Position numbers and translations under genes: made by a program. From Mycobacterium terramassiliense (GTDB lineage: Bacteria > Actinomycetota > Actinomycetes > Mycobacteriales > Mycobacteriaceae), in the NCBI RefSeq assembly GCF_900157385.1, contig NZ_LT717700.1, positions 186,001 through 250,000 on the forward strand: DNA of 64,000 bases. The letters are read 5' to 3'. Position 1 is the first letter of the stretch, and each line of letters opens with the position of its first letter. Below, piece by piece: positions 57,131-64,000 of the stretch. The notes below the pieces were generated by a model. That model was not told where the DNA came from. It was given only the letters and a program-made list of their open reading frames with translations, and did no database searches.

Positions 57131-57706
57131 TCAGCCGGTGAGGCCGAGCCGGTCGGCCAGCACCAAAAACGCGACCGCGTAATCGTTGTCGGCGGTCCGG
57201 GCCCGGATGTGTTCCCAATCCAGCCGTTCGCGCACGGCGCGCACGGCCGGCAGCAGTTTCGTGAAGTCGCAGTGGTGTTCGCCCAGGGAGCGCAGCTTCT
57301 GGATGACCACCGTGGTCGGTGGCAGCACCGGCATCGCGATGGCCAGCACGTCGCGCTGCTCAGCGCGGTCCAGCGTCGCCGGTTCCACGCGTTCGCCGTT
57401 GATGCGATGCAGGATGTCCACGACCGTATCGCCGCTGCGCGCCTTGAACAGCCAGTCCTCGGGGGGATGCTCGATGGCGAACCCGGCGCCGGCGAGGGTC
57501 GCTTCGGCGCTGGCCACGTCGGACTCGGCCACCACGAGATCGACGTCGTGGCTGGGTTCGGGCGCGCCGAAGGCCCACAGGGCATAGCTGCCGGCCAAGG
57601 CGAAGCGCGGCCCGTTCTCCTTGAGCGCGGAGGCCGCACTGCGCAACGCTTCTCGCAGGTGCGCGCAGGAAACGGCCACGTCCGTGGGCATTTCGGTCGG
57701 TGTCAT
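57131..57706 (-). CDS. nucleotidyltransferase-fold protein
   Basis: 191 aa from ATG 57706; a longer start at 57742 would add a poorly conserved leader. Minimal NTase pattern: FALAGSYALWAFGAPEPSHDVDLVVAE gives G-S and D-x-D, a third acidic residue lies in GDTVVDILHRI, and a helical C-terminus follows. Such proteins are uncharacterised or belong to toxin-antitoxin or abortive-infection families, but no partner toxin is adjacent. Convergent with the Rho_N-like gene. Confidence 0.78.
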   Translation of the reverse strand: MTPTEMPTDVAVSCAHLREALRSAASALKENGPRFALAGSYALWAFGAPEPSHDVDLVVAESDVASAEATLAGAGFAIEHPPEDWLFKARSGDTVVDILHRINGERVEPATLDRAEQRDVLAIAMPVLPPTTVVIQKLRSLGEHHCDFTKLLPAVRAVRERLDWEHIRARTADNDYAVAFLVLADRLGLTG

Positions 57707-57907
57707 GGTGCATTGGTGATACCCCTCCCCCGGGGGATGCAACCCGGCCGAACCGTGCGCGGCGCCCCTGTCTTTCGTTTAAGCGGCGGTGAGACGGGCA
57801 AACCTTTGGGTTATGTCAGCCCCCGTGTGTCACACCAACCGTGCCCGCCAGGGGGTCGCAGTGGGTTGCCCCGGGCAATCGGAGGGGTCGGCGGCGGGTG
57901 ATTGCTC

Positions 57908-58852
57908 GTGACGGCTGGGTTGGTGAAGCACTGGCTGGAGTCCGGACGACTCGAGTTGCCGCTTCCCGCTTCCGGTCGCACCGCCGAACGCTGGCAGCGC
58001 CTGGCGCGGCTGGCCGAGGACGACATCGTGGCGGCCCGGATCGCCGAGTCCCACGTTGACGCCGTCGCGATCCTGCACGAACTGGGCGGCAAGCCGCCCG
58101 ATTCCGGGCAGTTGTGGGGCGTGTGGGCGGCCGAGTCCCCCGACGCCACGTTGATCGCCACCACCATCGGCGGCGGCGCGGTCGTCCTCAACGGCATCAA
58201 GGTGTGGTGTTCGGGCGCCGGGTTCTGCACCCACGCGCTGGTGACCGCGCGGCTGGACAACGGCAGGCGGGGCCTGTTCGCCGTGTCGGTGGCCGAGCCC
58301 GCCGTCAAGGCGTTGCCGACCACGTGGTGGAACGTCGGGATGGCCGGCAGCGACACCAGGGCGGTGCAATTCACCAACGCCCAGGCCGTCGCCGTCGGCG
58401 ATCCCGACGGCTATTTCGACCGGCCGGGATTCTGGCACGGCGCCATCGGCGTGGCCGCTTGCTGGCTCGGCGGCGCGCGCAGGGTCGCCGAGCCGCTGTA
58501 TCGCTGCGCCACAAGCAAATCGGCGGACGCGTATTCGCTGGCACACCTGGGCGCCGTGGACGCCGCGCTCGCCGCGGGCGACGCGATCATGGCCGCGGCG
58601 GCGATGCAGATCGACTCGGACCCATTCGACCGGTCCGACACCGCCCAGCTGCTGGCCCGCCGCGCCCGCACGGTGGTGGAACACGCGGCCGACGAGGCCA
58701 TCACGCGCACCGGCCGCGCCCTGGGCCCCGGCCCGCTGTGCCAGGACGGCCGGCACGCCCAGCGGGTCGCCGACCTGACCATCTACATCCGGCAAAGCCA
58801 CGCCGAGCGGGACCTGGCCGAGCTCGGCAGGCTCGTCGGGCGGTCGCAATGA
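57908..58852 (+). CDS. acyl-CoA dehydrogenase-like protein, short form
   Basis: 314 aa from GTG 57908 (TTG 57902 is an alternative). Shorter than a normal dehydrogenase (about 380-400 aa): the middle domain (ATTIGGGAVVLNGIKVWCSGAGFCTHALVTARL) and C-terminal helices are present, the N-terminal helical domain is reduced, and the usual C-terminal catalytic Glu motif is replaced by ADLTIYIRQSHAERDLAELG. It overlaps the PIG-L gene by ATGA. Members in this gene pairing are probably involved in modifying a glycolipid-like compound rather than beta-oxidation; activity uncertain. Confidence 0.72.
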   Translation: MTAGLVKHWLESGRLELPLPASGRTAERWQRLARLAEDDIVAARIAESHVDAVAILHELGGKPPDSGQLWGVWAAESPDATLIATTIGGGAVVLNGIKVWCSGAGFCTHALVTARLDNGRRGLFAVSVAEPAVKALPTTWWNVGMAGSDTRAVQFTNAQAVAVGDPDGYFDRPGFWHGAIGVAACWLGGARRVAEPLYRCATSKSADAYSLAHLGAVDAALAAGDAIMAAAAMQIDSDPFDRSDTAQLLARRARTVVEHAADEAITRTGRALGPGPLCQDGRHAQRVADLTIYIRQSHAERDLAELGRLVGRSQ

Positions 58853-59643
58853 CCACCATCGAGCGCCCACGCGCAACCCTTCCGGCGAGCAATCGCGCCA
58901 AGTTCGCGGCCAAGCCGCTCACCCGCGGCGGCACCCCGGTCCCGGTGTGGCTGGCGGCCCTCGACCGCAAACCGCCGCCGCCGGTGGACCTGAGCGCCTG
59001 CCCCGGGCTGGTCGTCGTGGCGCCCCACCCCGACGACGAGACGCTGGGTCTCGGCGCGACGATCGCTGCGCTGGTCGCCGCGGGCGTCGACGTCCGGGTC
59101 GTCACGGTCAGCGACGGCGGTGCCGACCGCCCCGGCGCCACACCGCAGGAGCGGGCGCGTGCGGAAATCACCCGCCGGTACGAATTGCGCAGGGCGACAA
59201 GCGTTTTAGGTGTCCCACCCCCGGTGTCGCTGGGTTTGCCCGATGGCGAGCTGACCGACCACGAGGGCCGCGTCACCGAGTTGCTCACGGAAATCCTCGA
59301 GGCCGCCGCGCCCGGGACCTGGTGCGCCGCCACCTGGCGGGGCGACGGGCACCCCGACCACGAAGCCGTGGGGAGCGCGGCCGCCGAGGCCTGCGAGCGC
59401 ACCGGTGTGACGCTGCTCGAATATCCGGTGTGGATGTGGCACTGGGCCAGCCCGGCCGATCCCGCGGTGCCGTGGGACCGCGCCCACTCGGTGCGCGTCC
59501 CCGGTTGGGCGCTCGAGCGCAAACGCCTTGCGGCCCACTGTTTTCGCAGCCAACTCGAGCCGGGCGGGGTCGGCGCCCCGCCCGTGTTGCCGGCCTTCGT
59601 ACTGCATCGGCTGCTGGCGGTGGGCGAGGTGGTGTTCGGCTAG
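58849..59643 (+). CDS. PIG-L/LmbE-family deacetylase
   Basis: 264 aa from ATG 58849. Zinc-binding motif VVVAPHPDDETLGLGATIAAL (H-P-D-D) at about residues 60-80 and the second ligand in WRGDGHPDHEAVG; the family removes N-acetyl groups from sugars or mycothiol-type conjugates (MshB, Mca relatives). The leader of about 55 residues before the domain is polar. Coupled to the ACAD-like gene and followed by a phosphodiesterase-fold gene three bases downstream. Confidence 0.88.
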   Translation: MTTIERPRATLPASNRAKFAAKPLTRGGTPVPVWLAALDRKPPPPVDLSACPGLVVVAPHPDDETLGLGATIAALVAAGVDVRVVTVSDGGADRPGATPQERARAEITRRYELRRATSVLGVPPPVSLGLPDGELTDHEGRVTELLTEILEAAAPGTWCAATWRGDGHPDHEAVGSAAAEACERTGVTLLEYPVWMWHWASPADPAVPWDRAHSVRVPGWALERKRLAAHCFRSQLEPGGVGAPPVLPAFVLHRLLAVGEVVFG

Positions 59644-59646
59644 CCG

Positions 59647-60411
59647 ATGCGCGTAGCGACCTTCAACATCTTGCACGGCCGCACCCTCGGCGACGGGGTG
59701 CATCCCGCGCGATTGGCGGAGTGCGTGCGCCGTCTGGATCCCGACGTGCTTTCCCTGCAGGAGGTCGACTGCGACCAGCCGCGGTCCTCGCTCGCGGACC
59801 TCACCGCGGTGGCGGCCGAGGCGATGGGAGCGGTGGAGCACCGGTTCGTGGCCGCGATCTCCGGCACCCCGGGAGCGACCTGGATGGCCGCCACCGGCCA
59901 CGAGCAGCCGGGGACCGCCGCCTACGGCATCGCGCTGCTGTCGCGGTTTCCGGCGGCCAGTTGGCAGGTGGTGCGGTTGCCGCGAATTCCCGTGCGGTTT
60001 CCGATGTACCTGCCGGGGCCCAACCGGGTGATGGTCGTCGACGAGGAACCGCGGGCGGCGGTGATCGCGCAGCTGCACACCCCGTGGGGCGGGCTGACGG
60101 TGGCCAACACGCACTTGTCCTTCGTGCCCGGCTGGAATCGGCGCCAGCTGCGCCGGCTGATCCGCGACCTGCGCGGCTTCCCGGGTCCCCGGTTGCTGAC
60201 CGGTGACCTGAACATGACGCCCGACGCGGTGCGCCGCTGGTCGGGCATGCGACCGCTCGCGGTGGCCGCGACGTTTCCCGCCCCCACCCCGCGCCGCCAG
60301 CTCGACCACATCCTGACCGACGACGCCGGCCTGCGCGGCGGCGCCGTGGAGTCCGAAGTGATGCCGATCTCCGATCACCGGCCGCTGGTGGTCGACGTGG
60401 AGCGAGCGTGA
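59647..60411 (+). CDS. endonuclease/exonuclease/phosphatase-family protein
   Basis: 254 aa. EEP fold motifs: RVATFNILHGRTLGDG (metal Asn), LSLQEVDCDQPRSS (metal Glu), LTVANTHLSFVPGWNRRQ, LLTGDLNMTPDAV (Asp-x-Asn) and PISDHRPLVVDV with the catalytic Asp-His. Mg2+-dependent phosphodiesterase or phosphatase acting on nucleic acid, lipid head group or inositol phosphate. Three bases after the PIG-L gene, so the same operon; no signal peptide. Confidence 0.88.
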   Translation: MRVATFNILHGRTLGDGVHPARLAECVRRLDPDVLSLQEVDCDQPRSSLADLTAVAAEAMGAVEHRFVAAISGTPGATWMAATGHEQPGTAAYGIALLSRFPAASWQVVRLPRIPVRFPMYLPGPNRVMVVDEEPRAAVIAQLHTPWGGLTVANTHLSFVPGWNRRQLRRLIRDLRGFPGPRLLTGDLNMTPDAVRRWSGMRPLAVAATFPAPTPRRQLDHILTDDAGLRGGAVESEVMPISDHRPLVVDVERA

Positions 60412-60420
60412 GCTTCGTGG

Positions 60421-60708
60421 CTACCCGCCGGCCCGCCCCATCGCGTCGAGTCGACGTTGCACGCGGTCGATGTCCTCGCACGAGGGCATCTGGGCGGTGA
60501 TCCTGGTGATCTCCACGCCGACGTCGGCGTTGTCGATGGGCAGGCGCTGGCGCCCGATCAGTGTGCTGGCGATCACCGCGGCCTCGTCGCTGCAAAGGCG
60601 CCGCGGCAGCAGCGCCAACACCGGCGCGTAGCCCAGAGCGGGCGCGTGGGTCGGGTAACCGGCACGCAGAAACGCAACGACGCTCGTTACCCCGTTGCGC
60701 AACCCCAT
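60421..60708 (-). CDS. DUF3349 protein
   Basis: 95 aa from ATG 60708, with GAGAGG six bases upstream; the frame extends upstream but without family similarity. NGVTSVVAFLRAGYPTHAPALGYAPVLALLPRR and VGVEITRITAQMPSCEDIDRVQRRLDAMG form the small helical DUF3349 fold found in several copies in mycobacteria. Function unknown. Confidence 0.85.
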   Translation of the reverse strand: MGLRNGVTSVVAFLRAGYPTHAPALGYAPVLALLPRRLCSDEAAVIASTLIGRQRLPIDNADVGVEITRITAQMPSCEDIDRVQRRLDAMGRAGG

Positions 60709-60784
60709 GTTCGACCTCTCCCGCCGCACGGCACCTGCCGTTTGTCTTGCGAGGAATAACCCGGTGCGCCGCTTTGAAACCACC

Positions 60785-60822
60785 AAAAAGGGGGCCCGGT
60801 CCGTCAACCGGACCGGACCCCC
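60785..60822 (-). terminator. intrinsic terminator after the CsbD-like gene
   Basis: On the minus strand a 14-bp stem (GGGGGTCCGGTCCG / CGGACCGGGCCCCC, one G-U wobble) encloses GTTGA and is followed at once by TTTTT. It begins 12 bases after the CsbD-like stop. One of the few classical stem-plus-T-run terminators in this window. Confidence 0.85.
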
Positions 60823-60833
60823 CTGGAATCGGC

Positions 60834-61070
60834 TTACTGGTTTTCCTTCTGGCGCTCTTCGGCGGCCTTGGCGCCGGCGCGGGCGGATTCCGCTTCGGCT
60901 TCCTTCTTGCCCGCGTCGCGCTGGGCGTCGGCCTTGTCCTGCTGCGCCTTGCCTTCCTCGACGAGGTCGTCGCGGCCGGTGACGGTTCCGCCGACCTCCT
61001 TGACCTTGCCTTTGACGCCTTCGACGACGCCCTTGACGGCCTCCTGCGGCCCGCTCTTGTCATCCCCCAT
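60834..61070 (-). CDS. CsbD-like stress protein
   Basis: 78 aa. Highly charged helical protein: MGDDKSGPQEAVKGVVEGVKGKVKEVGG with the CsbD-type G-x-x-K-E-x-x-G repeat, then TGRDDLVEEGKAQQDKADAQ and an Ala/Glu-rich tail. The ribosome site AGGGAGGT lies seven bases before the ATG. CsbD is a general-stress (sigma-B) protein in Bacillus; mycobacterial relatives are small abundant stress proteins. A SigF-like promoter match lies 49 bases upstream of the start, and an intrinsic terminator follows the gene. Confidence 0.85.
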   Translation of the reverse strand: MGDDKSGPQEAVKGVVEGVKGKVKEVGGTVTGRDDLVEEGKAQQDKADAQRDAGKKEAEAESARAGAKAAEERQKENQ

Positions 61071-61118
61071 GGGTCGACCTCCCTTTCGGTGGTTACGTCT
61101 TGATTCGCATCTACCGGC

Positions 61119-61142
61119 TTCCCGTCCGGCACGCGGCCAAAC
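61119..61142 (-). promoter_or_regulatory. SigF-like promoter candidate of the CsbD-like gene
   Basis: On the minus strand GTTT (61142-61139), 15 bases, GGGAA (61123-61119): one mismatch from GGTTT-N15-17-GGGTA in the -10, the same GGGAA variant as at 56821-56825. The distance to the ATG (61070) leaves a leader of about 40 bases with a strong ribosome site. Confidence 0.4.
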
Positions 61143-61247
61143 ACCCTCGCGCCGATCCTGTGCGGATGATCACGCGGCGCATCATGCGAACGAGCGCGTT
61201 TGAAAACCCGATTTCCGGGTAGCTCCAGCCGTCGACCGGAAAAGGGG

Positions 61248-62084
61248 GTGGCGTCACTGATCACCATCGCTGTCATCGGGGCGACCGGCACGGCCGGTTC
61301 CCGCGTCGTCGCCAGGCTGCGGGCCCGCGACGTTGCGGTCGTCGAGATCTCCCGCGCTCAGGGCGTCGACGTGGTGTCCGGCCGGGGGCTGTTCCAAGCG
61401 CTGGCGGGGGTGGATGTCGTGATCGACGTCTCTCACCCGTTGCCCGCCGACGAGCGGTCCACCATCACACAGACGATGGCCACCGCCACCCGCAACATCG
61501 TGGGCGCGTGCGCCGCGCGGGACGTCCAGCGACTGGTGGTGTTGACGGTCGCCGGTGTCGAAGACCCCGTGTTCGACGGGTTTCCGTACTACGAGGCCAA
61601 ACGGGCGGCGAAGGCCATCGTGCTCGACGGCCCGGTTCCGGCGACGTTCGTGAAATCCACCCAGTGGTACGAGTTCGCCACCAATCCCGCCGCGGTGAGT
61701 TCACACGACGGCGAGGTGATCGTCCAGGACTGGCTGATCCAGCCGATCGCGGCCGACACGGTCGCCGATGTGCTCGTCGAGGCGGCCCTGGGTCAGACGC
61801 ATCCGCCGCGCACCATCGCCGGCCCGGAGGCCGTCCGCCTGCCGGACCTCACCTCCAAACTGCTTGCCCGGCAAGGCGACAACCGTCGCGTCCGAGCCGT
61901 GCAGCCCGCGCTCGGCGCGCTCGGCACCGGGGCGCTGCTGGCTTGCGACGGCGCGGTGGTCCTCGGCCCCGACGTCGACACCTGGCTGCACACGCTGGCC
62001 CCCGCCGCCGCGGACGGCCAATCGGCCGACGGCGACGGCGACGGCGCTGCGCCGACGAGGCTGCGAGACCATTCCAACACCTAG
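61248..62084 (+). CDS. NmrA/atypical SDR-family NAD(P)-binding protein
   Basis: 278 aa from GTG 61248; the frame is open from 61200 and the exact start is uncertain because the purine-rich stretch AAAGGGG abuts the GTG. Rossmann motif ITIAVIGATGTAGSRVVARL, then VVIDVSHPLPADERSTI, VVLTVAGVEDPVFDGFPYYEAKRAAK and a C-terminal region with no catalytic Tyr-x3-Lys in the classical place (YYEAK is the nearest). Probably a redox sensor or NADPH-dependent reductase of the NmrA type. Monocistronic; the 16-bp GC palindrome at 62104-62119 follows. Confidence 0.78.
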   Translation: MASLITIAVIGATGTAGSRVVARLRARDVAVVEISRAQGVDVVSGRGLFQALAGVDVVIDVSHPLPADERSTITQTMATATRNIVGACAARDVQRLVVLTVAGVEDPVFDGFPYYEAKRAAKAIVLDGPVPATFVKSTQWYEFATNPAAVSSHDGEVIVQDWLIQPIAADTVADVLVEAALGQTHPPRTIAGPEAVRLPDLTSKLLARQGDNRRVRAVQPALGALGTGALLACDGAVVLGPDVDTWLHTLAPAAADGQSADGDGDGAAPTRLRDHSNT

Positions 62085-62103
62085 CCGCACAACGAAGATC
62101 GGG

Positions 62104-62119
62104 CGGCCGCCGGCGGCCG
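62104..62119. terminator. 16-bp GC palindrome after the NmrA-like gene
   Basis: CGGCCGCCGGCGGCCG is its own reverse complement and starts 20 bases after the stop. No T run follows; could be a weak factor-dependent terminator or a chance GC palindrome. Confidence 0.3.
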
Positions 62120-62164
62120 TATTCGGTGTTCGCCATGCCGGCGGCGGCCGGGGCGGCTAGGCTC

Positions 62165-62179
62165 GACTCAAGTTGAGTC
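62165..62179. promoter_or_regulatory. 15-bp dyad upstream of the STAS gene
   Basis: GACTCAA-G-TTGAGTC is perfectly symmetric around one base and lies 79 bases before the STAS ATG. Candidate operator; resembles but does not match MerR/SoxR-type boxes. Confidence 0.45.
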
Positions 62180-62258
62180 CACAGCTGCCGTTATCCGAGC
62201 GGCGTGTAGGACCGCGCGATCGCTCGCCCTGCTCACACACTTCGAGGGGCGCACAGAC

Positions 62259-62753
62259 ATGACTTCTTCACCCGAGGGCAGGCCCGACGGCTGCGGAGAA
62301 CCGCGCAGCCGCTATGTGATCGACTGCGAGGGGGCGCAGGTGCGCGTCCACGCGCGCAGCCTGGCCACCGTCCTGAGCATCGACGGCGAGATCGACGCGT
62401 CCAACGCTGATCTCGTCGCCGAGGTGGTTCGGCGCTTTGCGCGGCTCAAGGCCCCGCTGGTGCTCGATGTCAGCCAACTGGATTTCCTGGGCAGCGCCGG
62501 GCTTCGGGTCCTGCTGGTCCTCAACGAGGAGCACCGGCAAGCCCAACTGCACAACAACGTCGTCAGCGGGGCGGCGCTGCGGCGGCTGACCGGCATCGTC
62601 ACCGACCATGGTTTGCCGGTAGTCGCTTCCGTGCCGGAGGCCCTGCAGAACACGCACGAGTTCGTCCACGCGCGCCGGCGGTTCCTCGCGGCCCTGGCCC
62701 GCCAGGGAGAACCGCAACACAATGCGCCCTGGCGGCCCGCGTCGACGCCATAG
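62259..62753 (+). CDS. STAS-domain anti-sigma-factor antagonist (RsbV-like)
   Basis: 164 aa. STAS core at residues about 30-130: TVLSIDGEIDASNADLVAEVVRRF, then LVLDVSQLDFLGSAGLRVLLVLN, where the Ser of DFLGSAG is the site phosphorylated by RsbW-type kinases in relatives. A C-terminal extension of about 30 residues is basic. It should bind an anti-sigma factor to release a sigma factor; the STAS-ATPase fusion at 53754 is a possible partner, as are genome-wide SigF regulators. A 15-bp dyad lies upstream. Confidence 0.87.
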   Translation: MTSSPEGRPDGCGEPRSRYVIDCEGAQVRVHARSLATVLSIDGEIDASNADLVAEVVRRFARLKAPLVLDVSQLDFLGSAGLRVLLVLNEEHRQAQLHNNVVSGAALRRLTGIVTDHGLPVVASVPEALQNTHEFVHARRRFLAALARQGEPQHNAPWRPASTP

Positions 62754-62990
62754 CAGGTCACGGTTTTGTCACGATCGATGTCACGATTGCTTAAGAACCG
62801 GCCCCGTTCTCTAAGGAATCTCAGCATTGGCGGGGAAAATTGGTCGCCCACTTAGCGAAAACCGGCCCGATGGCCGCAACGGGGCGGTTGCGGCCCGCAA
62901 CGCCCGGTGCGGGCCGGCGGCGGCACTGTTCGCTTCCGCTACTTTGGTTTTCGAGGGCTCGGGAACCTCATCGCAAATCACGCGGCAATC

Positions 62991-63002
62991 AATCGATCGA
63001 TT
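62991..63002. promoter_or_regulatory. 12-bp palindrome upstream of the hemophore-like gene
   Basis: AATCGATCGATT is perfectly palindromic, 21 bases before the ATG at 63023. In the same 269-base gap, GTCACGAT occurs twice 6 bases apart (about 62768-62790). No IdeR iron box was seen. Confidence 0.3.
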
Positions 63003-63022
63003 CTCGAAGGACAAGACTCATC

Positions 63023-63421
63023 ATGAAAAACAGCAGTATCGTCGCGCGCCGGCGAGTTGCCGGTATCAGCGCGGGCTTTCTGCTCGGGGGACTGACGATG
63101 GGCATCATCGGTGCCCCGTCGGCGGCGGCAGCGCCCGACTGCAGCCCGGGCGGTGTGAACGCGACCGTTTCCTCGGCGCAGGGGGCGGCGCAGCAGTACC
63201 TGGCCGCCCACCCGGACGCCAACCAGGCGGTCACCGCGGCCTTCGGCCAGTCGCGGCCGGAGGCCGCGTCCAGCCTGCGCGGCTACTTCACCGCGCACCC
63301 GCAGCAGTACTACGACCTGCGCGGCATCCTGGCGCCGATCGGCGACACCGAGCGGCAGTGCAACGTCACCGCGCTGCCGCCAACGCTGGAGTCGGCCTAC
63401 CAGGAGTTCATGGCCGGCTGA
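63023..63421 (+). CDS. secreted hemophore-related (Rv0203-type) heme-binding protein
   Basis: 132 aa from ATG 63023. Signal peptide of about 37 residues: basic start MKNSSIVARRR, hydrophobic GISAGFLLGGLTMGIIG and AxA-type site PSAAAAPDC. The mature helical domain (SSAQGAAQQYLAAHPDANQAVTAAF, SLRGYFTAHPQQYYDLRGILAP) with two Cys (CSPGG, RQCNVT) matches the small secreted heme-binding family of mycobacteria that includes Rv0203. Likely moves heme in the periplasm or outside the cell. Iron regulation is not evident from a box. Confidence 0.85.
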   Translation: MKNSSIVARRRVAGISAGFLLGGLTMGIIGAPSAAAAPDCSPGGVNATVSSAQGAAQQYLAAHPDANQAVTAAFGQSRPEAASSLRGYFTAHPQQYYDLRGILAPIGDTERQCNVTALPPTLESAYQEFMAG

Positions 63422-63519
63422 TGGCACCGAGGACGACCCGCCACAGCGCCGTGGCGGGTCGTTTCGCGTTGCGGGCCTGCGGGTAATTGTCCAGTCAACC
63501 AACGGGACTGGAGGTCAAG

Positions 63520-64000
63520 ATGCGGCTGCGACGCAGCGATCTGGCCAAGCCGGGTATCGCGCGCAAACGCCGGGGCAAAGGCTTCGCCTACTACGACCCC
63601 GAGGGCAACCTGCTGTCCGACCCGGAAACCCTGGCGCGGATCAAGGATCTCGTCATCCCGCCGGCCTGGAAGAAGGTGTGGATCTCGCCGCATCCCAACG
63701 GCCACATCCAGGCCGTCGGCACCGACGCGGCCGGCCGCCGCCAGTACATCTACCACACCGCCTGGCAGCAGGAGCGCGCCGAGGAGAAGTTCGACCGCGT
63801 CCTGGAGCTCTCGGTGCGGTTGCCGATGTGGCGGGCGCGCATCGCGAAAGACCTGTCGCGCAAGGGCTTAACCCGCGAGCGGGTGCTCGCGGTGGCGCTG
63901 CGCCTGCTCGACCGCGGCTACTTTCGCGCCGGCGGTGAGCAATACGCCGAGGAAAACGAGTCCTACGGAATGGCGACCCTGCTGTGCAGCCACGTGACGG
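63520..64000 (+). CDS. DNA topoisomerase IB, poxvirus-type (3' truncated by window edge)
   Basis: Open from ATG 63520 (GGAGGT at 63510-63515) to the window end, 160 residues visible. RKRRGKGFAYYDPEGNLL and RIKDLVIPPAWKKVWISPHPNGHIQAVGTDAAGRRQYIYH are the N-terminal domain of bacterial type IB topoisomerases. The catalytic Arg/Lys/Tyr region starts with LLDRGYFRAGGEQYAEENESYGMATL; the active-site Tyr would lie beyond the edge. Relaxes supercoils by nicking one strand. It occurs in many mycobacteria but not in M. tuberculosis to my knowledge. Confidence 0.92.
   Translation, partial: MRLRRSDLAKPGIARKRRGKGFAYYDPEGNLLSDPETLARIKDLVIPPAWKKVWISPHPNGHIQAVGTDAAGRRQYIYHTAWQQERAEEKFDRVLELSVRLPMWRARIAKDLSRKGLTRERVLAVALRLLDRGYFRAGGEQYAEENESYGMATLLCSHVT

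Noticed and set aside
57131..57706. Nucleotidyltransferase as half of a toxin-antitoxin pair
   Set aside because: No small partner gene overlaps it; the convergent Rho_N-like gene has its own promoter match and an unrelated family.
62754..63022. IdeR iron box before the hemophore-like gene
   Set aside because: No 19-bp sequence close to the IdeR consensus was found in this gap by eye; only short palindromes and a repeated GTCACGAT.

Overview
The window is a high-GC actinobacterial chromosome segment that reads as a Mycobacterium, most likely slow-growing. The evidence is a PPE-SVP protein, the hisN / fadE24 / fadE23 / fadB4 / nuoA-N order, moxR3, aofH and hpx, all in the arrangement I recall from M. 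tuberculosis Rv3136-Rv3171c, together with many GTG starts and ATGA/GTGA overlaps. The species cannot be fixed from sequence alone. Relative to the remembered M. tuberculosis order, pflA, PPE52, PPE53 and Rv3160c-Rv3161c are missing and several blocks are added.

Layout. 0-7.6 kb: partial PPE gene, small membrane protein, hisN, then fadE24-fadE23 behind a perfect 26-bp palindrome, a convergent aldo/keto reductase, and two MDR-family oxidoreductases. 7.7-15.7 kb: an added and tightly coupled catabolic operon of homogentisate-dioxygenase-like cupin, alpha/beta hydrolase, class III CoA-transferase, HMG-CoA-lyase-like enzyme, TetR, acyl-CoA dehydrogenase, APH-fold kinase, DUF6285 and NTF2-like protein. 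Its last enzymes resemble the LvaC-LvaA-LvaB (ACAD10/11-like) system for 4-hydroxyacyl-CoA. 15.7-32.4 kb: YceI protein, an orphan receiver protein, then the complete 14-gene nuoA-N operon for proton-pumping complex I. 32.4-36.6 kb: a five-gene MoxR/DUF58 operon on the minus strand with a 26-bp perfect inverted repeat inside one gene. 36.6-45.6 kb: a shrunken 13E12-type DUF222/HNH gene behind DnaA-box-like motifs, methyltransferase, SDR, TetR with an adjacent dyad operator, APH-like Rv3168, Rv3169, an LLM oxidoreductase, aofH and hpx.

45.7-64 kb is accessory. It has a second amine oxidase with a Tat/lipoprotein signal, an SRPBCC protein, two AraC regulators and a glycosyltransferase. A chemotaxis-like set follows (two CheB proteins, a CheR-PAS-coiled-coil-PAS protein, and a STAS-ATPase fusion) with no receptor, CheA or flagellar gene nearby. 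Next comes a wrecked large-subunit catalase pseudogene, then small stress-type proteins (a Rho_N/SAP-like protein and a CsbD-like protein) with SigF-like promoter matches. The end carries a nucleotidyltransferase, an ACAD/PIG-L/phosphodiesterase trio, a DUF3349 protein, an NmrA-like protein, an RsbV-like STAS protein, a secreted hemophore-like protein and the 5' end of a topoisomerase IB gene.

No rRNA, tRNA, CRISPR array or intact insertion sequence was seen, and no gene-free stretch exceeds about 300 bases. The longest are 16717-16981 (nuo leader) and 62754-63022.
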